Positions 18,784 to 27,472 of a stretch of DNA of 64,000 bases are shown piece after piece. The notes under the pieces were generated by a model, which worked only from the letters and a program-made list of their open reading frames with translations, did not search any database and was not told where the DNA came from. Numbering within the stretch: position 1 is the stretch's first letter; every line of letters begins with the position of its first letter. The stretch covers positions 1-64,000 of the forward strand of contig JADZCJ010000140.1 of assembly GCA_020851635.1 (NCBI GenBank), in the 5' to 3' direction. The translations under genes were made by a program, and so were the position numbers. This stretch comes from Anaerolineae bacterium. GTDB lineage: Bacteria; Chloroflexota; Anaerolineae; UBA4142; SHND01.

Positions 18784-19308
18784 TCACGTATCCGGCGGCA
18801 AGTTCAAATCTGTGCCCTGCACGGCGCTAACGATTTCGCTAAAAATTTTTTCGAGGGTCTGCCGCGCCTCGGGATCCAGCGCGTCCATTTGTAAGGCACG
18901 CGCCGTCATCAAGGCAAACGCATTGTCAGTCGCGGGCAGAGAAGTGGTGTAATGCTCGACATGGTACTGCGCCACCTGTAGAACCCATTCCTGGGGAATA
19001 CCGTACAGGGTCGCAAGGACTCGCAACCGCTGCTCGTTGACGAGATCGAGGTAACCACTCTCAAGGCGGGCTAGTTCCGCCCGAGTCAGCGCCACATCTG
19101 CGGGAAAGCCGCCGAGATTTTCTTCGACAGCCTCCGGCGTCGCGTCACTCGCGGCACGCAAGCGCAAAAGATACTCGCCGAGCGAATCGCCTTCTTGCGG
19201 ACGAAACTCGAGCTTCCCTCCCGCATCGAGGACACGCCCGCGAGCGAGATAGCCGTCAACTGATTCCCCGGATTCGGGGCGCAGAATTTCTAGTCTAGTA
19301 CGAGCCAT
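18784..19308 (-). CDS. Xre-family regulator
   Basis: The 174-residue protein contains an extended HTH region (SLGEYLLRLRAASDATPEAV ... ALTRAELARLESGYLDLV, ending RLRVLATLYGIPQEWVLQVA), the usual Xre form. GGAGG precedes the ATG. It heads the operon with the ImmA-like protease, the membrane protein and the P450. A perfect palindrome at 19395-19409 just past its own -10 box is a likely autoregulatory operator. Confidence 0.8.
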   Translation of the reverse strand: MARTRLEILRPESGESVDGYLARGRVLDAGGKLEFRPQEGDSLGEYLLRLRAASDATPEAVEENLGGFPADVALTRAELARLESGYLDLVNEQRLRVLATLYGIPQEWVLQVAQYHVEHYTTSLPATDNAFALMTARALQMDALDPEARQTLEKIFSEIVSAVQGTDLNLPPDT

Positions 19309-19394
19309 TCCTGCTTTTCCTCCGACACGTGTTCACTCGACTGGTGCCAAGCCATTGTTTGGCGAAATGTGCGCTACGAGTGCCCGTGTGTCGT

Positions 19395-19443
19395 CGCCAA
19401 TAGTTGGCGGACATAGATTAATAGGTCAAAGCGCATTTGTCAA
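19395..19443 (-). promoter_or_regulatory. Promoter and operator of the Xre-P450 operon
   Basis: On the minus strand TTGACA (19438-19443) and TAATCT (19415-19420) are 17 bases apart. The perfect palindrome CGCCAA-CTA-TTGGCG (19395-19409) covers the expected start of transcription. A related imperfect element (AGCCATTGTTTGGCGA) lies at 19350-19365. Repressor binding there would block initiation. Confidence 0.65.
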
Positions 19444-19580
19444 CGCTTTGGAATATGGATTTTGAAAGTTGAATTGCCATCCGGGTTTCGTTCGTGGCAA
19501 AAGTGCCCATATTATCGGTATTTTCATTCACCAAATGCACAGTCGGCAGCCGCGTTTGGAATTTTTGGAATTCCATCCGG

Positions 19581-20255
19581 CTATGTGCGTTTTGAGGCAA
19601 GAAAAACATGAACGCGACTGCGAGCGCCTTCGACCCGTTCCACGCGCCAATCGAACAGCTTCATCAGCGAACCACCGTCCACCGCGCGCAGTGTTTGCAT
19701 GACTCGGTCCGCCCCCGCGTTTGCGCCAACGCCGGTCAGATTCAAGGCGCCATTCAGGATGCGCGACCAAATATCGCGTGAGTAAAGATAGGGATCGTCC
19801 ACCCAGACTAGAACTCCGCCCGGCTCCATCACGCGCCAAAGTTCGCGCATTGCCACACCGTCAAAAGTAAAACCGGGAGGGAAGGTCATCACGAGCGAAG
19901 AGAAATAGTCAGGCGGAAAGGGTAATTGCTTGGCGTCCGCGCGCACGAGACGCGGCTTAATTGAGTTGTGAGGAGACTGCGAAGCAAACTTGCGGCGCGT
20001 AATGTCGAGCATGTATGGCGATAAATCTATGCCGATGGGAACATAACCTGCGTTATACAGGTCAAGGTGAAGACTGCCCGATCCGACGGCGAGTTCCAGA
20101 ATGCGCGTGCCGCGAAGGAACGGAATCGCCGCACGCGTCCAATCCCACCACTCACCGCGCGAGACGATGATACTAAACCTGTCATAGGTGAATGAGAACT
20201 TGTTGTAGAGTTGGTGGAAGAGGAAATGGAGGGAGGAGGGTAATAGGTTGAGCAT
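19581..20255 (-). CDS. Class I SAM-dependent methyltransferase
   Basis: A 224-residue small-molecule type methyltransferase. SAM motif I is ILELAVGSGSLHLDL, motif II acidic loop is PIGIDLSPYML, and LVRADAKQLPFPPDYFSSLV fits the ubiE/Methyltransf_11 pattern; GGVLVWVDD is the post-motif strand. It lies upstream of the Xre promoter on the same strand and may act with the P450 on one metabolite, an inference from proximity. No good ribosome site is seen. Confidence 0.85.
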   Translation of the reverse strand: MLNLLPSSLHFLFHQLYNKFSFTYDRFSIIVSRGEWWDWTRAAIPFLRGTRILELAVGSGSLHLDLYNAGYVPIGIDLSPYMLDITRRKFASQSPHNSIKPRLVRADAKQLPFPPDYFSSLVMTFPPGFTFDGVAMRELWRVMEPGGVLVWVDDPYLYSRDIWSRILNGALNLTGVGANAGADRVMQTLRAVDGGSLMKLFDWRVERVEGARSRVHVFLASKRT

Positions 20256-20690
20256 CGAGACTTGCTTTTCTCAAGTCCACGTCAGTTATATGCGGACTGA
20301 ACGCCGGCACACTCTGCGTTTCCTGACTCAGCTTTGGGTTCCACAACGGTACTGGACTCTCTGCAAGGTTTCGAGCAGGGCATCGAGGTGTTCGGGAATA
20401 GCCATATGATAACACCTACCGTTTTTCCAACTCCTTTGCCTTGGCCTCGGCAGGGACAATTACAACTCTACCGAGCGAGACGAGCAAATGGTTTGTGCCT
20501 TGATATTCGTATTTCTTTGACTGCGCAAAGCACTAATTGCGGAGACATCACAACAATTATGTCGATTTGTTACGTTGCTGTCAACGCCAGCAAGAGACCT
20601 GCATCGAACAACAAGGATCTTTTGTATACATAAAAAAAGAACGCTGTACACAAAAAAAAAGAACCAAAAGCGCTCGTTGCTTGCCTTTTC
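20256..20690. other. Gap without a confident gene
   Basis: A minus-strand mini-ORF at 20328-20405 encodes MAIPEHLDALLETLQRVQYR and five more residues, which reads like the start of a real protein but stops at once. The rest is A/T-rich, with A-runs and the half-palindromes TTGTATACA and TGTACACAA near 20620-20652. Nothing else is supported. Confidence 0.3.
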
Positions 20691-20743
20691 GAAAAAAGCG
20701 AGAGGTGTTCACGTTAATAATTCCTTTCCGCAAACACCTCTCG
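20691..20743 (-). terminator. Terminator after the large GHKL gene
   Basis: An 11-bp stem (CGAGAGGTGTT/AACACCTCTCG) with a 23-base loop is followed on the minus strand by CTTTTTTC. It lies about 12 bases past the stop of the GHKL gene. Confidence 0.75.
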
Positions 20744-20754
20744 AAATTACTTTG

Positions 20755-22581
20755 TTACTCTGCCGATTCTTGGCGCACCACCACGGGCGCAGAGGGCGTC
20801 ACCGCTTCTTGCATCAGTGTCCGCGTATACTCCATCCGCGCGCGCATGCCTTTCAACGAGCGATGGCAAATGTTTGTCATCGGACTGCGATGGTTCCGCA
20901 GCCCGCGCGCGGCGCTCTCAACGTTGCGTTCCGCCTCCTTCAAATGAGCGATAGCGCGCTGTAGATCATAATGCAGGCGTAGTGCTGCTTCAAGTTCCGG
21001 AGACCACGCCCGGGCGATACAAGTCGCAACTTCTTCGAGTGCCTGGTCGCGTTCGAAGGTCACGTCGTCGCCGTCGCGGCTCGCCCATTCGGCGTTTTCG
21101 TTCGCGACAAAGAGATAGCCGATGGGCCATCCTTTGCTGTAGAGCCACTCCACACACGCTTCCGCACTCCCGACAAAAACGAGTTTTGTCCGGGTGTCAC
21201 CGCTCTCTTCATGCTCTGTGATCAAGAATGGCACATCACCAATTCCGTCAACCTCGATACGATCCGCGAGGGCGAGATACGGACATATTTCAACATCGGC
21301 GCGGCAACCGTTGATGTGAATCTCCGGGACCGGCGCGCCTTGTTCGTAGGCGACCTCTTTTCCTAAAAAGTTGAGCGTCGCAGCCAAGTGTTCGTCACCA
21401 ACGATTTGTGCTGTGCGGTTGTAGATGAGAGTTGATTCGAGATGGGGCTGCCAACTGTTCTCGTCCAACGTTTCTACCCACACATCGCCGCTGTATTGCT
21501 CAACCAATGCGTAGCCCAAGGACTTGAGCAGCACCTGAGTGAATTTACCTCGCTCAAGCCACTTGCCGTATGGCGCTTGGAGACAATGCGTGCTCACAAA
21601 CCGCGTAGGCGCTTCGCGAAAATCCTCCCGCGCACGAGTGAGAATGTCGCTCACTATGGACTCTACGATTACATTCGCCGCCGCGCGCAATGCATCATCT
21701 TGAATCAATTCGCCGCGTTCAGGAAGCTGAGGGCGAACGCCACACGCGGGTTCGATGTACCAGATTGTAAGACTGTGCGCCGCCATTTCTGCCAGCGCTG
21801 CGAGCGGATGAGATTCCGCCGCCTCTTGCAGCGCCTTGTTCAAGTGGTCCGAAAAGAATGGCACGAATTCCCAGCACGCGCGCCCGTGGCGATATCCTTC
21901 GCCGTATGGTATTTCCCACTCGATCGGTCCCACCGCCGTTTCAATCGTAGTGACGCTCGAGCCGTACTTGCGGGGTAGCACCTCAACTGTTTGTTCACCC
22001 TCCGTGTAAAAGACGGTGTAGGGGTATTGCGCGCGTACCTCGACGATGGTTTCCCGATCCAATCGCCGTATCTCTTTGTCATTCACGCCGAGGCGTACAC
22101 AGAGCCCGTGAGCGCGTTCCGTTTCAGCGACGGGCTCCACCGGAATCCACACGTTCTCGTCTTCAATCGCGCGGCGAATGTCGGTTGGTTCAAGACGCAA
22201 GTGCCAATTTCCCGCACCGCGTGAAGTGATCTCGATCCATTCGACATACGCGGGATTGAACAGAGAAAAGAACCCCAAGCCCGCCGGTTCGATGACGCTT
22301 TTTTGGTCCCAACCGCTCGCCCCCGCGTCCAGCAGGATTTGCGGATCATGGATGCCAGCACCATCGTCCTCGATCTCGAGCGTCGCGGATCGGGGATCCC
22401 AACGCACATCCACGCGCGTTGCGCCCGCGCGATGAGCGTTTTGAAACAGTTCACGCATGGCACGCGGAAACGAGCTGAACATACGCGGGGCTTCAATCGC
22501 GACGCGCGGCGACACGCGTGGTCGCACGCGCCACGACGAACTATCTTGGGCCATTATGGAAGGGGTTGCATCTTGAATCAT
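20755..22581 (-). CDS. Large GHKL-ATPase protein (Hsp90/MutL-like N-terminus)
   Basis: A 608-residue protein. The N-terminal ~170 residues carry the GHKL ATP site: RELFQNAHRAGATRV (N box), LEIEDDGAGI and PAGLGFFSLFNPAYVEW. The rest has no recognised domain and ends in a basic helical tail (HLKEAERNVESAARGLRNHR). It is not MutL or Hsp90 by length or C-terminus. AAGGAG precedes the ATG. It is the last gene before the core module ends at this side, and may remodel DNA or proteins for the element. Confidence 0.7.
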   Translation of the reverse strand: MIQDATPSIMAQDSSSWRVRPRVSPRVAIEAPRMFSSFPRAMRELFQNAHRAGATRVDVRWDPRSATLEIEDDGAGIHDPQILLDAGASGWDQKSVIEPAGLGFFSLFNPAYVEWIEITSRGAGNWHLRLEPTDIRRAIEDENVWIPVEPVAETERAHGLCVRLGVNDKEIRRLDRETIVEVRAQYPYTVFYTEGEQTVEVLPRKYGSSVTTIETAVGPIEWEIPYGEGYRHGRACWEFVPFFSDHLNKALQEAAESHPLAALAEMAAHSLTIWYIEPACGVRPQLPERGELIQDDALRAAANVIVESIVSDILTRAREDFREAPTRFVSTHCLQAPYGKWLERGKFTQVLLKSLGYALVEQYSGDVWVETLDENSWQPHLESTLIYNRTAQIVGDEHLAATLNFLGKEVAYEQGAPVPEIHINGCRADVEICPYLALADRIEVDGIGDVPFLITEHEESGDTRTKLVFVGSAEACVEWLYSKGWPIGYLFVANENAEWASRDGDDVTFERDQALEEVATCIARAWSPELEAALRLHYDLQRAIAHLKEAERNVESAARGLRNHRSPMTNICHRSLKGMRARMEYTRTLMQEAVTPSAPVVVRQESAE

Positions 22582-22630
22582 TTCATCTCCTTGTGGTTCG
22601 TGTGTCGGTTTTAAATCGCACTCAGTTCTA

Positions 22631-22954
22631 TTACCGCTCTTCAGGCAACAGAATGGTGGTCACACGCCGTCCTGCGTTGTCAGCGGGATCAGAGATGATC
22701 CAAAGCATGGTTTGATCGGGCAAGCGGTATTGTGACAAGATCATGTTGCCGTCGCCGAGTGCTCGGTCGTTCATTGCTCGGTCGCTCTCATCGAGCTCGC
22801 CCCAATCGCCTGCCGCATGGCGCGCCAGCAGCTGGATGATTATTTCCGCGCCAGAGGTAATCCCCTCGAGCGCAGTCTGCGCTCCCGCCGAGAGGTAAAC
22901 CGTGCCTGCGTCGAATTTCGGTTGATTCGTTAAAGAAATCGGATTGGACATCAT
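22631..22954 (-). CDS. Small plasmid/ICE-type hypothetical protein
   Basis: The 107-residue protein has the pattern AGAQTALEG, LLARHAAGDWGELDESDRAM, NDRALGDGNMILSQYRLPD, then LWIISDPADNAGRRVTTILL. I recognise this as a widespread hypothetical family found on plasmids and integrative elements next to PRTRC genes; its function is unknown. GGGAGGGA precedes tandem ATG codons. Confidence 0.7.
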   Translation of the reverse strand: MMSNPISLTNQPKFDAGTVYLSAGAQTALEGITSGAEIIIQLLARHAAGDWGELDESDRAMNDRALGDGNMILSQYRLPDQTMLWIISDPADNAGRRVTTILLPEER

Positions 22955-22965
22955 TCCCTCCCAAC

Positions 22966-23517
22966 CTAAATTTGAAACAGCGCCTGTTGTTCACCGCGCG
23001 GCGACACATTCGCCCGCGCGGCCGTTTCGCCATTTCCATTCACCGAAAGAACAGGCGCGCTCCGTTCCTGTACAAGGCGGGACACATCTTCGTCCGTCAG
23101 TTCGTTCAGCGCTGCCTTTGCGACGGCGAGAGTGGTTTGATGGCGCGTGACGGCTGCCTCGAATTCGTACTCGCGCAGGATGCCGCTCTCGGCGATCCAA
23201 GCTTGCAATGTCCGCTCGACATCGCTCCACGTCCATTCCGGGTCACCCGCACACGCATATTCGCGGTGATGATGGAGCAATGCAAGACGCTTTTCGGGTG
23301 CGTCGCACCATATCGCGTGGAATGCAAAGCGATTATAGTGGGCGATGTGCATGAACATGTGCATCAGGCGGCTGTAAAACCACTCGTGAAACTTTTCAAA
23401 GGGACAGCGCGCCTGTACGAATTTGATATAGTGTCGCGCGAATTTGTCCTTGTCCGCGATACTGTGCCATTTCGTTGGAGTGAACTTCCATGCTCCGTGG
23501 GAATCGTTGAGGTTCAT
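22966..23517 (-). CDS. Hypothetical protein with C-terminal clamp-type peptide
   Basis: A 183-residue protein, rich in His and aromatic residues in its first half (KFHEWFYSRLMHMFMHIAHY). The second half is helical with an acidic patch. The C-terminus contains QQALF, close to the beta-clamp binding consensus. Family unrecognised. A TTGTAC palindrome lies 30-44 bases upstream of its start. Confidence 0.6.
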   Translation of the reverse strand: MNLNDSHGAWKFTPTKWHSIADKDKFARHYIKFVQARCPFEKFHEWFYSRLMHMFMHIAHYNRFAFHAIWCDAPEKRLALLHHHREYACAGDPEWTWSDVERTLQAWIAESGILREYEFEAAVTRHQTTLAVAKAALNELTDEDVSRLVQERSAPVLSVNGNGETAARANVSPRGEQQALFQI

Positions 23518-23546
23518 CGCCCTATACCTATCGAAAGAGCCGCGCG

Positions 23547-23561
23547 TTGTACACGGTACAA
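23547..23561. promoter_or_regulatory. TTGTAC-ACG-GTACAA palindrome (site 1)
   Basis: One of three exact TTGTAC-N3-GTACAA sequences in intergenic gaps of the core. This one is 30 bases upstream of the gene starting at 23517 and is framed by GCGCG and CGCGC. Probably an operator for an element-encoded regulator. Confidence 0.65.
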
Positions 23562-23654
23562 TTCGCGCTCACAATTTCTGCTTATTCGCAATTGCATGTT
23601 CAGATTCCTGCCTCCTTTCACAATTCGCGTCGTTCATCATGTTGCAGATAAACA

Positions 23655-23690
23655 GAGAGACCCCCAAGCCTGTTCGCTTGGAGGTCTCTC
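23655..23690 (-). terminator. Intergenic hairpin
   Basis: A 15-bp stem with one mismatch (GAGAGACCCCCAAGC against GCTTGGAGGTCTCTC) and a short loop, 30 bases past the stop of the small gene at 23721. The following sequence is only weakly U-rich. Confidence 0.6.
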
Positions 23691-23720
23691 TATAAAGTTG
23701 CCCGTGACAAAGCGATGATG

Positions 23721-23942
23721 CTAGACGGGATGTTTGTTCTTTTGTGCCGCGCACACGGCGAATGCCATGGCTTGATGCATATCGTCGCTCTCTTCAACCT
23801 TCCGCGAGGCAATGACCAGCATGAGCAACTCTGCATCACCTGGCTGCTCTGCATTCATCATAAGGTGCGCCACACGCACCGCCGCTCTGATTTGCGTATC
23901 AAGATGGCGATCAGACGCCGAATCGGAAACCTGACTTTTCAT
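23721..23942 (-). CDS. Small hypothetical protein
   Basis: From the ATG at 23942, preceded by ACGGAGG, the product has 73 residues (MKSQVSDSASDRHLDTQIRA ... LLMLVIASRKVEESDDMHQA). An upstream TTG at 24008 is possible but has no ribosome site. Helical; family unrecognised. Confidence 0.55.
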   Translation of the reverse strand: MKSQVSDSASDRHLDTQIRAAVRVAHLMMNAEQPGDAELLMLVIASRKVEESDDMHQAMAFAVCAAQKNKHPV

Positions 23943-24080
23943 ACGCGCCTCCGTGGTATCAAGTGCACTCGCGCGCACTATACCACGCCGCGCATCAATT
24001 ATCAACAACCGGACGCGTTCGTTTTAACCGCAACGCTAGTGGGGGATTCGCCTCCTCCTCTAGACCGCTTCCACATTCTT

Positions 24081-25427
24081 TTATGTGTGGGGCATATCTC
24101 TTCCATTCGCGTCTTCACGTTCGGTGAGAATGTTCAAACGCCAGCGCAGCGCGTTTTCAATCAGTGGCTCCAACATCGCGAAATTCTCCCCTGACCAATA
24201 CGCCGCGCGGCGCGCGAACCACTCAAATTCCTCGAATGCGACTTGGGGCGCGGCAAAGCGCTTGGCGCAGAATTGTTCGCACAACCGCGCGAGCACCTCA
24301 CGTGGCGCCAGCCAATAGTCGCCGTGACCAAGGACGAATTTGTAGATTTCGATGTCCTCTGCTGCAAGATCGCCAACATCAGATACCTTTTTGCGCGTCA
24401 TCTTTTCTGCGAGCGCAGGATCGCGGACCAACGACGTGGCTAATGCAATCAGGTAGCCATCTTCGCGCAGCGTACGATCCGGATGGTTCACTCCATTTCT
24501 CACACTGTATTCTGACAGCGCACTCGCATCCACGAAACGCCGTCCCTTTTTCACGCGTGTCGACACGCCAAGTGCTTTGCCTGCCTCATAGTCAAGCCAA
24601 TGCCCGAGCAGTTCATGCGCCAAGGAGCGGATCGCGTGCCTTGCGTGAGTCGCTGTGCCAATCGTCACCGTCTTTTCGCTTGGCAGATACAATCCGCCCG
24701 CGTCTCCACGCATGAATGGATGCTTTCCGAGTGTATGCGCGATTGTGATGTCGGTGGAGCGTAATATGTTGCGCAGTGAGCCAATGACTGCCTCGATTTC
24801 GTCAAGACCCTGTGCGATCTCATCCAAAGTCTCGGCTCGTAATGGTTTACCGTTTTGCAGCTTGGCTTTGAATCCACGGGTATCCACAAGTCGCGCATCT
24901 ACTCCGATGCTACGATTCGCGAACGAAGTGTGTCGTCCCTTTTCATACCGTTGGCGTCCCGTGAGCGCGCGTCGGAATTCGATCCGCTGCGCGATGATTG
25001 AATAGGGTACGTTCTCACCGCGTCGAATGGCATCTTTGATGAGCTGCATGTATTCACGGCGATAGTGGCTCTCTCTTTCTGGCGTCAGCCCCTCCCTCTC
25101 GAATGCTTCGAGAGTTCGCGTTAGAACGCGCAGCCGCAACAAGAGTTCGAGGCGGCGTTTGTGAGCGCGTTCGCTTATGGTTTTCAACTCCGCTTGTTTT
25201 GCTGCGCGCTCAAGTTCACAATCCCGTTTTTGGGTTTCGAAGCGGTATCGGATGTATTCCGCTTCACTCATTTCATACGGACGGCGTGAGGAAACGTCCC
25301 GCATCTCTAAAGTGACGAGCGCGGAATTTATCGGATTCGTCTCATTCGATTCTCCCGCCAAGACAAAGCTCGTCTGCACCCAACTGTTCACAGAATCACG
25401 TGACATCATGTTGCGCTTTTCATTCAA
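24081..25427 (-). CDS. Zincin-like metallopeptidase-domain protein of the mobile-element type
   Basis: A 448-residue protein. A charged helical N-terminal half (coiled-coil-like, residues ~50-130) precedes a domain with GGLYLPSEKTVTIGT and LAHELLGHWLDYEAGK. This resembles the peptidase-like domains of polyvalent proteins on conjugative elements. The putative metal motif is HELLGH (H271, E272, H276), one residue longer than canonical HExxH, so activity is uncertain. Its TTG start overlaps the preceding stop (TTGA). Confidence 0.6.
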   Translation of the reverse strand: MNEKRNMMSRDSVNSWVQTSFVLAGESNETNPINSALVTLEMRDVSSRRPYEMSEAEYIRYRFETQKRDCELERAAKQAELKTISERAHKRRLELLLRLRVLTRTLEAFEREGLTPERESHYRREYMQLIKDAIRRGENVPYSIIAQRIEFRRALTGRQRYEKGRHTSFANRSIGVDARLVDTRGFKAKLQNGKPLRAETLDEIAQGLDEIEAVIGSLRNILRSTDITIAHTLGKHPFMRGDAGGLYLPSEKTVTIGTATHARHAIRSLAHELLGHWLDYEAGKALGVSTRVKKGRRFVDASALSEYSVRNGVNHPDRTLREDGYLIALATSLVRDPALAEKMTRKKVSDVGDLAAEDIEIYKFVLGHGDYWLAPREVLARLCEQFCAKRFAAPQVAFEEFEWFARRAAYWSGENFAMLEPLIENALRWRLNILTEREDANGRDMPHT

Positions 25428-25873
25428 TCAACATTCACCAGCACGCGGTTTTTGCAGTCACGCGTAACCCAGTGACGTTCGCCGCCTGCATCGTGATGTG
25501 GCAAGCCGATCTCCACGACTGTGCCATGCGGGTCGCCAAGCGCGCGAGCACAAATCACGTAACAGCGACGCGGGGCGCGTGACCATGTCGATGTTTCAAT
25601 GGTAAGTTGTTGCGTTGGATTCTCTGACGCCCAAAGCGCGGCGAACGATTGCCATGCAGTGAGGCGGCTGGTGTGTTCGCGTATAAACTTGTCAGTCGGC
25701 ACCTCTTTTCCGACCAAATAGGATTTGCCAGTCTCAATGAGTTTTTCCCACGTCCACTCTTTCCACTCGCTTTGATCGGCGTAATAGGGGTTTTCTGCTG
25801 TCGCAACGGAATATGTTGCTCCAACGGCGCGCCGTAAATCGTCGATTGACACATGCAAATTGGAATTGTTCAT
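25424..25873 (-). CDS. Hypothetical protein
   Basis: A 149-residue protein with GGGAGGTG before its ATG. It starts MNNSNLHVSIDDLRRAVGAT and has several Trp residues (SEWKEWTWEKLIE). No family recognised. It lies between the ThiF-type gene and the zincin-like gene, coupled to the latter. Confidence 0.6.
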   Translation of the reverse strand: MNNSNLHVSIDDLRRAVGATYSVATAENPYYADQSEWKEWTWEKLIETGKSYLVGKEVPTDKFIREHTSRLTAWQSFAALWASENPTQQLTIETSTWSRAPRRCYVICARALGDPHGTVVEIGLPHHDAGGERHWVTRDCKNRVLVNVD

Positions 25874-25888
25874 CGTTTCACCTCCCTT

Positions 25889-26812
25889 CTATTTCACTCC
25901 GCCGAACAATTCTTGAGTGTCCGAACGAATTGCGGCGGCGACGTTTTCGCGCGTGACAAAGCGCGCGTTCGATGTACCCGGGTCAAGTGAAAAATACAGT
26001 GAGAAGCGCTTGAGCTGTCCCAACAACAACTGGAGCAGCATGTCGGCGGCATGTGCAGCAACACAGCGATTGATCGTCGCCGATTGCAAATTGCGCAACG
26101 CGATTTCGGCGCACGACAAGTTTCCCATACCCGTTTCTTCAGGCAGGGGCTGCAAGATCCCGGGTTCCATCCAAGCGGGCGAAGGCAGGTCAACACAGAT
26201 GCTGCCGCGCCGCGCGGGGAATGCCTTTTGAACGCGTTCAAGCGAATTGGTGGAGCCGACCAAAATCTCTCCCGACCGCGACCAGTTACCGCAATTAAAC
26301 CACCACACTGACGCCTGATAACCGGAGCGATTTAGCGCTTCATTCAAACTTTGTCGCGCTTGAGCATTGTCCACACAGCCGATCAGAATGTGTTGGCTTC
26401 CATATTCGAGCATCTCCGCACTGAACTTTTCTGGAATAGCACTCATACGCAGCCCGAACGTCAGCGCATAGCGATCGGCAAGCGCGATCGCTTTGTGTTT
26501 GCCAACATCGGCGGGGCAGAAACGCTGGCGCCCCACATTTTTGAGTTCGACCATATCGGGATCAACCAGATAAATCTGCTGTAGCGGCGTTGGAGTGCGC
26601 TTCATGCCGTTTGTCGCAACCCAGAGCTGCGCGACCGCATCCGCCATGTGGCTGCCGGTCCCGCCACATCCGATGATCCAAAGATTGATCTCCCCCTGTC
26701 GCAATTTGATCGGAGCTGCGCGCACATAAGAGGAATCAAGGTGCGACAGATTGTCACTGTTCATGTCGCGCGTTTTGCATTTCGATGCAGGTTGTTTGTT
26801 TCTATTTGCCAT
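25889..26812 (-). CDS. PRTRC-system ThiF-family protein (E1-like)
   Basis: An E1-superfamily adenylating enzyme of about 307 residues. The nucleotide loop is IIGCGGTGSH; the acidic strand and Arg finger are YLVDPDMVELKNVGRQRF, as in PRTRC ThiF proteins; HILIGCVDNAQARQSL and WWFNCGNWSRSGEI follow the same family. A conserved Cys occurs in MGNLSCAEIAL. I chose the ATG that overlaps the protein A stop. It would activate the C-terminus of a ubiquitin-like partner; the substrate in PRTRC systems is not established. Confidence 0.88.
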   Translation of the reverse strand: MANRNKQPASKCKTRDMNSDNLSHLDSSYVRAAPIKLRQGEINLWIIGCGGTGSHMADAVAQLWVATNGMKRTPTPLQQIYLVDPDMVELKNVGRQRFCPADVGKHKAIALADRYALTFGLRMSAIPEKFSAEMLEYGSQHILIGCVDNAQARQSLNEALNRSGYQASVWWFNCGNWSRSGEILVGSTNSLERVQKAFPARRGSICVDLPSPAWMEPGILQPLPEETGMGNLSCAEIALRNLQSATINRCVAAHAADMLLQLLLGQLKRFSLYFSLDPGTSNARFVTRENVAAAIRSDTQELFGGVK

Positions 26813-27416
26813 AACGTTCAAAGACCTCCGTGGGTAAATCAAAAGCGGCGCTGGCAGGAATTTCCCACCAGTCGCCGTAAACACTCACTCGCATTTTGAG
26901 TTCGGGACGTTCAAAGATGCGTCCCAATACACCGTAGATGCGAAAGCCCACTTCGTCTCGATCGTCGTCTGGTGAAAAGCGCGGTTCCATCCAATGATGC
27001 GAATGGACTTCAACCAGCGCCTTGACATAGGCGCTGTTGGCGCTGGTGTCGGTTGCATATACCCACGTTACCCCTTGCGCTTGTGGCGGAGTGTGCAATG
27101 TCCATCCTTGAACATCGTCCCAACAACAATAGAACAGGACTTCGACAAACTCACCGCGCTCGATGCACTGGCGTCGCGCTTGATTCAACATCATTTGCAC
27201 GAGCTGCATCGGCACACGGGGCGCGTTCAAACGAAAACATGGTTCTACAATTTTTAGCAGACGCGTTGGCGGCGCGGCAGGAATCATCGCTTCCAAACCG
27301 GGACGTTGTGCGCGTCGCAAGAGTCCATTCGCTGCAAAGATGTACTCGCAAAGCGCAGCATCGTACTCAGGAATGGCGTTTTCTTGTGCAAACAGAAAAC
27401 GCGTTAAAGGTCTCAT
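26802..27416 (-). CDS. PRTRC-system protein A (JAMM/MPN protease)
   Basis: A 204-residue protein with an intact JAMM metalloprotease signature VEVHSHHWMEPRFSPDDD: zinc ligands H138 and H140, S148 and D151 with the correct HxH-x7-S-x2-D spacing. The following FRIYGVLGRI and VSVYGDWWEIP match PRTRC protein A. The ATG at 27416 sits just after the hairpin at 27435-27471 and has GGAG. Longer in-frame starts run through the hairpin and are unlikely. It is expected to process or remove a ubiquitin-like tag. Confidence 0.88.
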   Translation of the reverse strand: MRPLTRFLFAQENAIPEYDAALCEYIFAANGLLRRAQRPGLEAMIPAAPPTRLLKIVEPCFRLNAPRVPMQLVQMMLNQARRQCIERGEFVEVLFYCCWDDVQGWTLHTPPQAQGVTWVYATDTSANSAYVKALVEVHSHHWMEPRFSPDDDRDEVGFRIYGVLGRIFERPELKMRVSVYGDWWEIPASAAFDLPTEVFERYGK

Positions 27417-27429
27417 CGTTTTCTCCGCT

Positions 27430-27471
27430 GAAAACGAAAGACGCAACCCACATTGCAGGTTGCGTCTTTCG
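27430..27471 (-). terminator. Hairpin between protein B and protein A genes
   Basis: A 14-bp perfect stem (CGAAAGACGCAACC/GGTTGCGTCTTTCG) with a 9-base loop, followed on the minus strand by TTTTC and then the GGAG of the next gene. It starts right after the protein B stop, inside the operon, so it is an attenuator-type terminator. Confidence 0.75.
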
Positions 27472-27472
27472 C

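Noticed and set aside
15709-19308. Actinobacterial conservon
   Set aside because: A P450 is present, but the histidine kinase-like protein, roadblock protein and small GTPase that define conservons are missing.
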